Source: an uncultured Acidimicrobiales bacterium (GTDB lineage: Bacteria > Actinomycetota > Acidimicrobiia > Acidimicrobiales > CALAML01). From it: DNA of 64,000 bases. The notes beneath the pieces are model-generated. The model was given only the letters and a program-made list of their open reading frames with translations. It ran no database searches and had not been told where the DNA came from. Location: NCBI GenBank assembly GCA_937925845.1, contig CALAML010000040.1, forward strand, positions 1 through 64,000. Direction: 5' to 3'. Both the position numbers and the translations under genes were made by a program. Of the stretch, positions 38,296 to 47,426 are shown piece by piece. Numbering within the stretch: the stretch's first letter is position 1; each line of letters begins with the position of its first letter.

Positions 38296-39225
38296 ATGTC
38301 CAGTTATGCTGGAGGTGTGCCCCTGTCCGCGTCCACCCCCGACCTGGCCGCGCTCGACCTCTTCCTCTCCGTGGTGCGACTTGGGAGCGTTTCGAAAGCG
38401 GCTGAGGCTCACTTCATCACCCAACCGAGTGCCAGCAGCCGTATCCGTAACCTTGAAGCCCGCCTCGGCCTGGTGCTTCTGGAACGATCACCGGGTGGTT
38501 CGGTACCCACCACCGAAGGAAGCCTGGTGGCGGGCTGGGCCGAAGCAGTCATCGGCGCAGCCGAGACGCTCGCGGCCGGGGTCGACGCCCTGCAAGCCCG
38601 CAAGACCGGTCTGCTGCGGCTGGCGGCCAGCTTCACCATCGCCGAATACCTCCTACCTGGATGGCTCGAAGGGTTCCTGCGGTCTCGACCCGACGACTCG
38701 CTGGAGCTCGATGTAACCAACAGCACTGAAGTGGTGGCTCGGCTGGAGGCCGGCACCGCGGATCTGGGGTTTGTGGAAACGCCCCTGGAGATTCCGGGCA
38801 TGTCGAGCACCACGGTGGCCACCGACCAGCTTGTGGTGGTGGTGGGCCCGGGCCATCCATGGGCCGGGCGTGAGCGGGTGCCGATCGAAGCGTTGGCCAC
38901 CACCCCGCTGGTGGTAAGGGAGAAAGGGTCGGGAACGCGCGAAGCATTCGACGCCGCGCTTCGACAGGCTGAACTCGGAGATGCCATGACCGCGATAGAA
39001 CTCGGTTCCACCTCCGCGGTTCGTGCCCTCGTGGCCACCGGAGGTTCGCCCTCGGTCATGAGCCTGCTAGCGGTGGCCGACGACCTTCGCAACGGGTCGC
39101 TGATAGCGATCGAGGTCGAAGGGCTGCACATCAAACGCGAGCTCCGAGCGGTATGGCCCGAAACGGTTGAGTTGGCGCCGTTGGCCCGAACCCTGCTGGC
39201 TCACATCGCTAGAGTCTCAGCCTGA
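38296..39225 (+). CDS. LysR family transcriptional regulator
   Basis: LDLFLSVVRLGSVSKAAEAHFITQPSASSRIRNLEARLGLVLLERSPGG HTH and LysR substrate domain; start codon uncertain (38284, 38296 or 38317). Confidence 0.92.
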   Translation: MSSYAGGVPLSASTPDLAALDLFLSVVRLGSVSKAAEAHFITQPSASSRIRNLEARLGLVLLERSPGGSVPTTEGSLVAGWAEAVIGAAETLAAGVDALQARKTGLLRLAASFTIAEYLLPGWLEGFLRSRPDDSLELDVTNSTEVVARLEAGTADLGFVETPLEIPGMSSTTVATDQLVVVVGPGHPWAGRERVPIEALATTPLVVREKGSGTREAFDAALRQAELGDAMTAIELGSTSAVRALVATGGSPSVMSLLAVADDLRNGSLIAIEVEGLHIKRELRAVWPETVELAPLARTLLAHIARVSA

Positions 39226-39350
39226 CAGACCGTTGGTTGGGCTCGGTGGTTTGTGGCCACGGCCTGATCTGTTGCTGCATGGCTTTCGATAGGGAAAATC
39301 CTGGTTCGAGGGCAGCAGCTTGGTAGATCGACGCCAGTATGCTCGCGCCC

Positions 39351-40394
39351 ATGACCGCAAACCCATCTACGCCCCGCCTGACCCAGTTCAGTCACGGCGC
39401 GGGCTGAGGATGCAAGCTCCCTCCGGGGGAGCTGGCGCACGTGGTGCGCCAATTGACGCCAAACCAAAGTGAGAAGCTCCTGGTCGGAACCGAGACCGGG
39501 GATGACGCCGCGGTCTGGAAGCTGAGCGATGACCGGGCGCTGGTGTCCACTGCTGACTTCATAACACCGGTGGTCGACGACGCCCGGGCCTGGGGTCGGG
39601 TGGCGGCGGCCAACAGTGTGTCGGACATTTACGCCATGGGTGGGACCCCGCTGTTCGCATTAAACCTGGTGGGTTGGAACACCGACGCTCTTTCCACCGA
39701 CATGCTCAGCGAGGTGCTCGCTGGCGGCGACGACATCGCCCAGGCTGGAGGCTTCGTGGTGGTCGGTGGACACACCATCGACGATCCCGAACCGAAATAC
39801 GGCATGGCCGTGACGGGAGAGGTTCATCCGGACCGCATGATGACCAACGCTGGGCTCAAACCGGGTCAGGCACTGGTGATCACCAAACCACTTGGTGTTG
39901 GCATCATCACCACCGCCATCAAGAACGACCAGGCGTCGGCCGAAGTGGCCGCCGGGGCCATCGAATCGATGTGTCGGCTCAACGACAAGGGTTCGGCGGC
40001 GGCGGTCGCGGCTGGTGCCACCGGCTGTACCGACGTGACCGGGTTCGGCCTGTTGGGTCATCTCGGCCGGATGTGTCTCGAGTCAGGAGTCAGCGCCACC
40101 CTTGACGTTGAGGCGATGCCGTTCCTGCCGGGCTCCCGCGAGCTGGCCGAAGCCGGGATGATTCCCGGCGGTACCCGGCGAAACTGGAGCTGGATCAAGG
40201 AACAGGTCGACGCAGGGAGTCACGACGAGCTGACCACACTGTTGTTTGCCGACGCCCAAACCTCAGGCGGGCTGGTGCTCGGGGTTGATCCCGGTGAAGC
40301 CGATCAGCTGGTAGCCGGGCTGATCAATGATGGTCACCACGCCGCAGTCGTCGGTTCGACCACAGAAGGATCCGGCCAGATCACCCTCGACTGA
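39351..40394 (+). CDS. selD: selenide, water dikinase (selenophosphate synthetase) with selenocysteine at codon 19 (TGA 39405-39407)
   Basis: MTANPSTPRLTQFSHGAG-U-GCKLPPGELAHVVRQLTPN…; TGA at the catalytic Cys/Sec position of SelD (E. coli SHGAGCGCK); continues into GTETGDDAAVW, VGGHTIDDPEPKYGMAVTG, GCTDVTGFGLLGHLG. Confidence 0.93.
39415..39433 (+). promoter_or_regulatory. putative bacterial SECIS stem-loop (selD)
   Basis: AGCTCCC-TCCGG-GGGAGCT perfect 7-bp stem, starting 8 nt after the TGA. Confidence 0.6.
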
Positions 40395-40485
40395 TCTGAC
40401 GGCTCCGATCCAACTGGGAGCCGGTCGCAAAGCGGTAGGCGAGTCCCGCCGTTTCGGATCGATGGTCAACACTGAACCGGTACGG

Positions 40486-40989
40486 TCAGGCGCTGGTACG
40501 GGCGGTCCAGCCCCGCACGGCGGGAGCGGCGGCCACGAGGGTAGCGCTCAGCAGGCCGGCGATCGGTCCGGCCGAAGTTCGGTCGATGGTGATGCCGACC
40601 CCGACGAAGAGTGCGGGTATCACCATGGCGAGCAAGCCGATGGCGAGGTGAAGGCGCAGCACCCGCAGGTCGAGCTTCACAAACAGCAGTAGCCATGACA
40701 CCACGGCGAGCAGCGGCACCAAGTACCAGGAGAAGATGACCCACACCGGAGGGGCCTGGGAGAAGGTCCGAGCAAGGGCCGTACCGGTGCTGACCATGCC
40801 GAACCCACTGAATCGCTCCGAGCCGAGGTCGAGCCAGGTCATCGAACCCGACGCCAACAAGCCGACCGATCCCAACAACGCCATTGCTTCGGCCACGCCA
40901 GGCCGGGCTGGCTTATCGTGGCGGTTCGAGGCGGGGTCCACAGGCTGCGACACTACCTTGTCGACTCGCTCGTCTACTTGATCAAGCAT
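40486..40989 (-). CDS. hypothetical membrane protein (about 4 TM)
   Basis: Hydrophobic segments VAEAMALLGSVGLLASGS, VWVIFSWYLVPLLAVVSWLLLFV, LRLHLAIGLLAMVIPALFVGVGI; no family recognised. Confidence 0.65.
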   Translation of the reverse strand: MLDQVDERVDKVVSQPVDPASNRHDKPARPGVAEAMALLGSVGLLASGSMTWLDLGSERFSGFGMVSTGTALARTFSQAPPVWVIFSWYLVPLLAVVSWLLLFVKLDLRVLRLHLAIGLLAMVIPALFVGVGITIDRTSAGPIAGLLSATLVAAAPAVRGWTARTSA

Positions 40990-41023
40990 CGGTTCCGCTC
41001 TCCAAGCCGGTTTGGACTTCAGC

Positions 41024-41058
41024 GATGGCCGCCCCCGGTTTCACCGGAAGCGGCCATC
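41024..41058 (-). terminator. terminator-like hairpin downstream of the zinc-ribbon gene
   Basis: GATGGCCGC…GCGGCCATC with inner CCGGT-TTC-ACCGG; lies 18 nt beyond the minus-strand stop at 41076. Confidence 0.45.
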
Positions 41059-41075
41059 TTTGCCAAGCCGGTTGG

Positions 41076-43376
41076 CTACTCGACCTCAAGCAGTTGTTCG
41101 GCGCCGTTGGTGAAGATCACGGCCCACTCTTCCATGGTGGCGATGGGCGAGACGTAGTGGCCGCCTCCACTCTCCTGAGTGACCACGGTGACGAAGCCCG
41201 GCAGATCGAGGTCTTCGAAGGTGAGTTCGCCGTCGACCATGAGGGAGTCCCCATCGCACTCTTCGCGGATCACTTCGGAGAGGCGGCATCGGCCGCCCTG
41301 CTCACGGAGGTCGTCGATCGCTGCATCAAATTCGGCCTCGGCACACTCCTCGGCGGTCCAGTCATCGGCGTCAACAAAGCCGTCCTGGAAGGTGACGGTG
41401 GTTCGTGAGCGACCACAGGTGCCTTCCCGAAGCTCGAACTCGACCGTTACCGTGTCGCCGAAGTCATCGAGCCAGCTGAACTCACCCTCGCCCTCGACCA
41501 TCGTCACCCGGGTTCCGCCGGTGATGGCGCTGGTCTCCACCAGTTCGAGGTTTTCGAAACGGCCGTCGAGACGATCGTCAAAGTCGCCCAGGCTGTCGCG
41601 GATGTCGGACTCGAAGGCCACAAAGTAGTCGTGGACCACCGGGAACTCGTCCGGGTTCAGGGTGGCGAGGATTTCCTCAACGTCACCGTCAGCGCTGGCA
41701 TCGAGGAATGCTTCGAAGGCCTCCGAAGCGCTATCGGAGCCGCCCGACGCGTTCTCACGGGAGGCGGTGAAGTCGGCCGGACCGGCGCCGAGCGCCTCCC
41801 GGGCGTATTCCGCCATGGTGTACATCGGGCTCACATACCAGCGCCCACCCTCTCGAATCGACATGAAATAGACACCGGTGATGCCGTCGCCGTCCATGTT
41901 GAAGTCGTCTGAGTTGAAATCGTCAGCGCAGTCGTTGCCCGAATCAGACGCGGCCTCGGGACCAGTAATGGTGAACTCCCAGTCGAGGCAGAGGTCGGAG
42001 TCGAGGGTGGCTCGGGCAAACACGGTGGTCTCACGAACCTCCGCGGCCTCTGCCGGATCGTCAACAAAATCTTCGATCAGGTCGTCGCTCAGATCAGCAC
42101 CGTCGAATTCGAAGGTCATGGTGCCGCCCCGGATGTAGACCTTGGCCACATCGGGATGCAGCATCTCCACCTCAGAGTCGTACTCAAGCTCCACGTTGTA
42201 GGCGTTGGTGAACTCTTCGAGAGCATCAAAGGGGTTGCCCTCAAAGCTGTCGTTGTTGTTCATGCTGTCCTCGATGGCACCGGCAACGGTTTCTTCGCGG
42301 AACAGCTGAGCAATATCGCTATTCCAAGCGTCGTCGAAGTAGGCGACCTCGCTCGGCGGCAGCAGCGATGCTGAGCCCAGGATCTGACCATTGAGGAAGG
42401 ACTCGGAAAGGTCGTCGACCGCAGCCTCTGGCGAGGCGGCGCCACCGCCATCGCCGCGAAGTGCCCGAAAGCCAAGCAGGCCAACAACGCCGAGGGCGAT
42501 AACGCCGAGCAACAGGCCGGCACCGGCGATGGCCTTCCCACGGCCCTTCTTTTCCGGAGTCGGCAGGGCCAAGGGAGAGTCGGGGGCCGGCGGTAGGCCG
42601 TGGGGGCCAACACCGGGCTGCTGTGGCGCACCAGGAACGCCCGGTTGGCCGGGCCCACCGGGCTGGCCAGGTTGACCGGGTTGACCGGGGACGTAACCAA
42701 CCTGAGGGCCACCGGGTTGTCCGTATCCAGGCTGGGCACCGGGTTGGGCGCCGGCGAGCGGCGGACCCGAGGGCCAACCGGGGTTTGCGATATGGGCAGT
42801 GGCGCCTGGGTTGGGGGCACCGGCCTGGGGCTGACCGGGCAATGGTTGGTGGGGTGGCCGAGCATCAGCGGCCGGACCCCAACCGGATGGTGAACCTTGA
42901 GTTGGTGCTTGTGCATCTTGGACCGGTGCTGGTGGGGCCGGAGTTTGGCCGGCCGTTTGTGGAGCGCCGAAGTTCTGGGGGTGCGCCTGGCCCGGATCAC
43001 CTGACGCCGGAAGGCCCCCGATTTGGGTGGGGGCTGCAGCCTCAGGCGACGTAAGCGGCACGCTAGGACTGGGTTCGCTAGGCGGAGTGGCCTGAGGCGG
43101 TGGAGTGGCATGGGCCGGCGGTACGGGCGGAGCGGCTTGGCTAAAGGTCTGGGTGGCTTGCGCCGGTGGGACCACATCACCCGGTGCTGGACTGTTCGGC
43201 GCATTCGGCGGCTCAGCGGCAGGACTGGCGAAGGGGCCAGGTGTGGATGTGGGTTCGTTCGGGACCGCCGGTCCGGAGCTCGGGTCCGCTGTGGCTGCGG
43301 CCGGCTGATGCCCGCATCGAGAGCAAGCCTGCTGAGCGTCATCGAGACGCAGACCACATGAATCACAAAATCCCAT
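41076..43376 (-). CDS. zinc-ribbon protein with long Pro/Gly/Gln-rich region, TM and extracytoplasmic domain
   Basis: MGFCDSCGLRLDDAQQACSRCGHQP; low-complexity P/G/Q/A linker; AIAGAGLLLGVIALGVVGLLGFRAL TM; acidic C-terminal region. Confidence 0.8.
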   Translation of the reverse strand: MGFCDSCGLRLDDAQQACSRCGHQPAAATADPSSGPAVPNEPTSTPGPFASPAAEPPNAPNSPAPGDVVPPAQATQTFSQAAPPVPPAHATPPPQATPPSEPSPSVPLTSPEAAAPTQIGGLPASGDPGQAHPQNFGAPQTAGQTPAPPAPVQDAQAPTQGSPSGWGPAADARPPHQPLPGQPQAGAPNPGATAHIANPGWPSGPPLAGAQPGAQPGYGQPGGPQVGYVPGQPGQPGQPGGPGQPGVPGAPQQPGVGPHGLPPAPDSPLALPTPEKKGRGKAIAGAGLLLGVIALGVVGLLGFRALRGDGGGAASPEAAVDDLSESFLNGQILGSASLLPPSEVAYFDDAWNSDIAQLFREETVAGAIEDSMNNNDSFEGNPFDALEEFTNAYNVELEYDSEVEMLHPDVAKVYIRGGTMTFEFDGADLSDDLIEDFVDDPAEAAEVRETTVFARATLDSDLCLDWEFTITGPEAASDSGNDCADDFNSDDFNMDGDGITGVYFMSIREGGRWYVSPMYTMAEYAREALGAGPADFTASRENASGGSDSASEAFEAFLDASADGDVEEILATLNPDEFPVVHDYFVAFESDIRDSLGDFDDRLDGRFENLELVETSAITGGTRVTMVEGEGEFSWLDDFGDTVTVEFELREGTCGRSRTTVTFQDGFVDADDWTAEECAEAEFDAAIDDLREQGGRCRLSEVIREECDGDSLMVDGELTFEDLDLPGFVTVVTQESGGGHYVSPIATMEEWAVIFTNGAEQLLEVE

Positions 43377-43680
43377 TACACGAGCTCCTCATAGTACCGC
43401 CCCTTGTCTGGGCGGCTTTTTGGCAGGTTGAGTCTCTTGCCTCTTGTTCTCAACGATACGAAACGACGTTCGCTTGAGAAATGGGGAGGCATCCCCAATG
43501 TTCCCGCTGCCAAAAGTACAGCCAAGCGGCCAAAAACGCCGGTCGGCTTGAATCCGCTTCAGAAGAAAACGGGGCTTGATCGCTCACGGGCGCGCTCTTT
43601 CGGCCGACGCCATGCCGCACATCTATGCACGGGAAGTGCCACGAAGGGAACGTCCAGTGACTGCAAGAGCAACAACAGAA

Positions 43681-45534
43681 ATGGCAATGAGAAGAAGTTC
43701 GAAGGGGGTGACCACAACCGGGCCGAGGGAGGTTTTTGAGCCGTTGGCTCCGGGCCTGACCAAAGTTGTGCTGTTTGTGCTTCTTTGCGGAAGCTTGGCC
43801 GCGGCCTTGCTCTCCGACCAGATCCTCCCAGGTGACAGCCTTCAAAAAGGGGTCGTGGTGGACTTCGGCCCATCGCTTCTTTTGGATCGCGACGGCGCCG
43901 ACACCTCAGAGGCGGTACCGGTGGAGGTCGCCGACGGCCTCTATGTGATCCGCTTGTTTAGCAGCGATGACTCTCACCCGACCAGCTATGTGTCCTCCCA
44001 GGAGAACGAGCAATGGCTTTTGGAAGGGCTGAACGCGTACGGCGACGTTGTGTTCAGCACGAGTCCGTCGCAGGATCTGTGGGACTCACAAACCGAACGC
44101 ACCGACGACGTTGGTACCTATCAAGTGGCGGGCGTTACCAGCATCCGCGCCCGTCATGCCCGGCTCGGCCACTCGATCGATTCGATCAGCGCGGTGAAGG
44201 CTGAGCTGATTCAGATCCCGGTCGACGAGACTTCGCCGGTGGTCGACTTCGGTGACGCTTTGCTGTTGAACCTTGACGGAGCGGACGTTTCCGACGTCGT
44301 GCCTCTGCCCCTCCCGGATGGTCGGTACGGAGTTCGCCTGTTCAGCCGCGACGACAGCCACCCGACAAGCTACGTGTCATCACAAGAGAATGAGCAATGG
44401 CTCCTCGAGGGACTGGACGACTACGGCAACGTGGTCTTTACCACCACTCCCACCAACGATCTTTGGGATGCGGCAACCGAACGTGAAGACGATGTGGGTG
44501 AGTACGAGTTCTCCGGAGTGGTGGGGTTGCGAGCCCGTCACGCCCGCCTCGGTCACTCGATCGATTCCATCAGCGCCACGTTTGTGGTGCTGACACCGCT
44601 GGAGATGAAGCCTCCGCCACCGGTCAAACCGGGACCGACGAAGATAAAGCCGCTCACAAAGAACGACATGGATGCTGCTTGCTTCGCTGAGTACGGATTG
44701 GGCCACAACGCTGTCAGAGTCGGCAAAGACGGTAAGAACGTCAACGGCGGCAAGGACGGCAAAGATGTCAGGGGCGGCAAGGACGTCAAGGGTGGCAAAG
44801 ACGTCAAGGGTGGCAAAGACGTCAGGGACGTCAAGGATGTCAAGGGGGGCAAGGACGTCAAAGGCGGCAAAGATGAAAAAGGCCACGTCAGTGTTCTCGG
44901 CATCCAGGGTCCTGAGAGGCCAAACCAATGGTTCTGTGAAACCGACTTTGGTCGCCTCGACTTCGAAGGGCACTGCGCCGGACTCAAGGCCGTAGCGGTC
45001 CGCGTCCCCAATGGCGGGGACACCCTCGACGACTGGAAATGCCGGTTTGAGGTATCCCCCAAGAAAGAGACCAGCGCTGAGCCAGTCAACTTCAGGCAAG
45101 CCTGTCGGGAACAGCACGGTCGTCAGGCGCAAGCGGTCAACGAAGACCGTCGAGACGCTATGTCATGGGGTTGTCGGATCAACCAACGAGTCTTGCCAGT
45201 GGACGTCGATGCATACTGCGAGGCTCGAGGCTCGGCCCAGGTAAGCGTAAATCGGAACAACGCCCGGTCGTGGAAGTGTCTCTTCGGCGACACCGAGCCG
45301 ATCTACCGGTTCGATGGTGTCGACGTTGATGCCGCTTGCCAAGAGCAGTACAACGGTGCCACGCACGCAACAAACCGAAACCAGCAGTGGGATGGCTGGC
45401 GGTGCAAGCGAATCGACGATCCAGTCAACGTCGGCCAATACTGCTCGGACCTGGGCGGCGAGGCCCGTCAAACGCCGAGAAGTCGATCGGGATGGTCCTG
45501 TGCCTTCACCGGGCCAGACCAGTCAACTGATTGA
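43681..45534 (+). CDS. secreted/surface repeat protein: two duplicated domains, KDVKGG repeats, five Cys/Trp repeats
   Basis: N-terminal signal/TM; duplicated VVDFG…SYVSSQENEQWLLEGL…RARHARLGHSIDSISA blocks; (GGKDVK)n; repeated C-x(~25)-W-x-C modules. Confidence 0.8.
   Translation: MAMRRSSKGVTTTGPREVFEPLAPGLTKVVLFVLLCGSLAAALLSDQILPGDSLQKGVVVDFGPSLLLDRDGADTSEAVPVEVADGLYVIRLFSSDDSHPTSYVSSQENEQWLLEGLNAYGDVVFSTSPSQDLWDSQTERTDDVGTYQVAGVTSIRARHARLGHSIDSISAVKAELIQIPVDETSPVVDFGDALLLNLDGADVSDVVPLPLPDGRYGVRLFSRDDSHPTSYVSSQENEQWLLEGLDDYGNVVFTTTPTNDLWDAATEREDDVGEYEFSGVVGLRARHARLGHSIDSISATFVVLTPLEMKPPPPVKPGPTKIKPLTKNDMDAACFAEYGLGHNAVRVGKDGKNVNGGKDGKDVRGGKDVKGGKDVKGGKDVRDVKDVKGGKDVKGGKDEKGHVSVLGIQGPERPNQWFCETDFGRLDFEGHCAGLKAVAVRVPNGGDTLDDWKCRFEVSPKKETSAEPVNFRQACREQHGRQAQAVNEDRRDAMSWGCRINQRVLPVDVDAYCEARGSAQVSVNRNNARSWKCLFGDTEPIYRFDGVDVDAACQEQYNGATHATNRNQQWDGWRCKRIDDPVNVGQYCSDLGGEARQTPRSRSGWSCAFTGPDQSTD
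44721..44883 (+). repeat. in-frame short tandem repeat (GGCAARGAYGTCAAG)n encoding GGKDVK
   Basis: Direct reading: NGGKDGKDVRGGKDVKGGKDVKGGKDVRDVKDVKGGKDVKGGKDEKG. Confidence 0.85.
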
Positions 45535-45553
45535 CTCGATGACTGTCGGTTGA

Positions 45554-45596
45554 GGGTGGACAGAACCGTCCAGGGCGGGACGGTTCTGCCCCACCC
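45554..45596. terminator. strong hairpin, probable terminator
   Basis: GGGTGG-a-CAGAACCGTCC…GGACGGTTCTG-cc-CCACCC; no clear poly-T tract. Confidence 0.55.
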
Positions 45597-45650
45597 GCGG
45601 CTGGGCTCGGCGGGAAGTGGCGATTGTGGGAGCGGTACACTGGCTGGTTG

Positions 45651-46514
45651 ATGAGCGACTCCCCACAGCCAGCAGCCATCGGGCACTATGTCGATTTGTT
45701 GATGGCCAACCTCACTCGGTCGATCTTTCTCGGCGAGGAGTCACACGACGTCAATATCGCCGAGTGGGAGGGTTTGGCCGATCTTGAGATGGATGCCGAG
45801 CCTCTTCTGGATGTGCTGCGTCGGTCCGGGGTCCGTCTGACCCGCCTCGGCGGCGACTCTGAGCGCAGGCAGATGGGTCAGGACTTCCCGCCGGCGGCGG
45901 AAACGATGGTGGGTCAGAAGCGGTTGGCCGAGGTGCGCAACTGTGTGGAGACGGTCATCAAGGACGGCATTGAGGGAGACCTGATCGAAACCGGTGTGTG
46001 GCGGGGAGGCGTCACCATTTTGATGAAGGGCATCGTGGAGGCCTGGGCCGACCTCGATCCCTACGGTGGCTCTCGCACCGTCTGGGTCGCAGACTCCTTT
46101 GACGGTCTGCCTGCGCCCAACATCGAGAGCTACCCGGCTGATGCTGGCTTGGACTTGTCGGAGATGGCGCTGCTCAAAGTCGACGTGGCGACGGTGAAGT
46201 CCAACTTCGCCCGCTACAACCTGCTCGACGACCGGGTTCGGTTTCTCGAAGGCTGGTTCTCCGACACGCTGCCTGACGCGCCGATCGACAAACTGGCGGT
46301 ACTTCGCCTCGACGGCGATCTCTACGAGTCAACGATGGATGCACTGGTGGCCCTGGAGCCGAAAGTGTCCGATGGCGGCTTTGTAATCGTCGATGACTAC
46401 GGCTCCTGGGAGGCGTGTCGGAAGGCCGTCGATGAGTATCGGGAAGCCAACAACATCACCGCTCCAATCGAGCAGGTCGACTGGACCGGAGTTCATTGGA
46501 GAACACAACGCTAA
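45651..46514 (+). CDS. TylF/MycF family methyltransferase
   Basis: GIEGDLIETGVWRGGVTILMKGI; VWVADSFDGLPAP; KLAVLRLDGDLYESTMDAL; DDYGSWEACRKAVDEYR. Confidence 0.9.
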   Translation: MSDSPQPAAIGHYVDLLMANLTRSIFLGEESHDVNIAEWEGLADLEMDAEPLLDVLRRSGVRLTRLGGDSERRQMGQDFPPAAETMVGQKRLAEVRNCVETVIKDGIEGDLIETGVWRGGVTILMKGIVEAWADLDPYGGSRTVWVADSFDGLPAPNIESYPADAGLDLSEMALLKVDVATVKSNFARYNLLDDRVRFLEGWFSDTLPDAPIDKLAVLRLDGDLYESTMDALVALEPKVSDGGFVIVDDYGSWEACRKAVDEYREANNITAPIEQVDWTGVHWRTQR

Positions 46515-46576
46515 GCGGTTGCCCTGCTTGCCGGGTGTGCAAGCGGTACCGAGGGGCGGGAGGTGGTGTGATTTGA

Positions 46577-46609
46577 GGGGCTGTCGCCGGTTTGGTGGGC
46601 GACAGCCCC
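46577..46609. terminator. bidirectional terminator-like hairpin between convergent genes
   Basis: GGGGCTGTCGCC-N9-GGCGACAGCCCC perfect 12-bp stem. Confidence 0.65.
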
Positions 46610-46621
46610 GGTGTAGTTGGG

Positions 46622-47308
46622 TCAGGTCTGTTTGAGGGCGGCTTGTTGGTGGAGTTGGTGTTGGTGTTGTCGGGTTGGGGAGAGGCGGGCGAGTTGGCCT
46701 CGGGTGAGTGGGGGTAGGTGGGTTCGTACTTGGAGTTCGGTTGGGGAGAGTTGGCGGGCGAGGCCGAATTGGATGGCGCGCCGGATGGAGCGCATGAAGG
46801 GGGAGTGGTGTCCGCCTTTGCCGCCGAGTCCGAGGGCGGTGGCGCATTCGCTGAGGTCGATGGTGGTGCCCTCGGGGTGGGCTTCCAGGGTGCGGGCGAG
46901 GTAGCGCAGCAGGAGAGTGGTGCTTGGGCCGAGCACGCCTAGCCAGAACGCTTCGGCATACTCCGACCGAGCGTCATAGCCATGCTTGGCAATGACGGGG
47001 TCGTGCCAGGGGATCACCTGGAGTTGGGTTACCGGCTCCGGCTTCGCTGACGGGCTGTTGTTCGTGTCCGGTTCCGGCTTGGCTGCGGGCGAGGTCGTTG
47101 AGCCGGCGTAGCGATCGCGAAGTGAGGTGGCGATCGCCACCGACCCTGGGGCCGATGGTGGTGGCGGGATCGGTCGGGTCGAGCCGCTGGTGGTTGTGGC
47201 TGCGGTCGGCGGCGTTGGTATCGACCCCGATATCGACCTCGGTGTTGACGTCGATGTCGAATGTGGCGAAGGTGATGGCGCGTGCGGCCGAGCGTTGTTG
47301 TCGGACAT
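46622..47308 (-). CDS. hypothetical protein with low-complexity N-terminus and conserved-looking C-terminal domain
   Basis: MSDNNARPHAPSPSP… then RSEYAEAFWLGVLGPSTTLLLRYLARTLEAHPEGTTIDLSECATALGLGGKGGHHSPFMRSIRRAIQFGLARQL. Confidence 0.65.
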   Translation of the reverse strand: MSDNNARPHAPSPSPHSTSTSTPRSISGSIPTPPTAATTTSGSTRPIPPPPSAPGSVAIATSLRDRYAGSTTSPAAKPEPDTNNSPSAKPEPVTQLQVIPWHDPVIAKHGYDARSEYAEAFWLGVLGPSTTLLLRYLARTLEAHPEGTTIDLSECATALGLGGKGGHHSPFMRSIRRAIQFGLARQLSPTELQVRTHLPPLTRGQLARLSPTRQHQHQLHQQAALKQT

Positions 47309-47426
47309 TGGATTGCTCCCGGTGAGGATTCTCAAAAAGGGGGAAGTGGGAGGAAAGGTGTTGCCCGCACAACATCAGCTGTTCTATATGTCTTTTTGTG
47401 GAGTTTCAAGTTCTCCACGGGGCTTG

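Noticed and set aside
39285-39330. Possible tRNA-Sec (selC) just upstream of selD, suggested by GGTTCGAG and flanking GCTGC/GCAGC
   Set aside because: No cloverleaf can be drawn: the T-arm closing C is missing, and there is no recognisable UCA anticodon arm or 8-bp acceptor stem.
39351-39440. Reading selD as a pseudogene or as starting at 39441
   Set aside because: That would delete the catalytic SHGAGxGCK motif. The single TGA sits exactly at the catalytic Cys/Sec codon and the rest of the frame is intact, so Sec is the simpler explanation.
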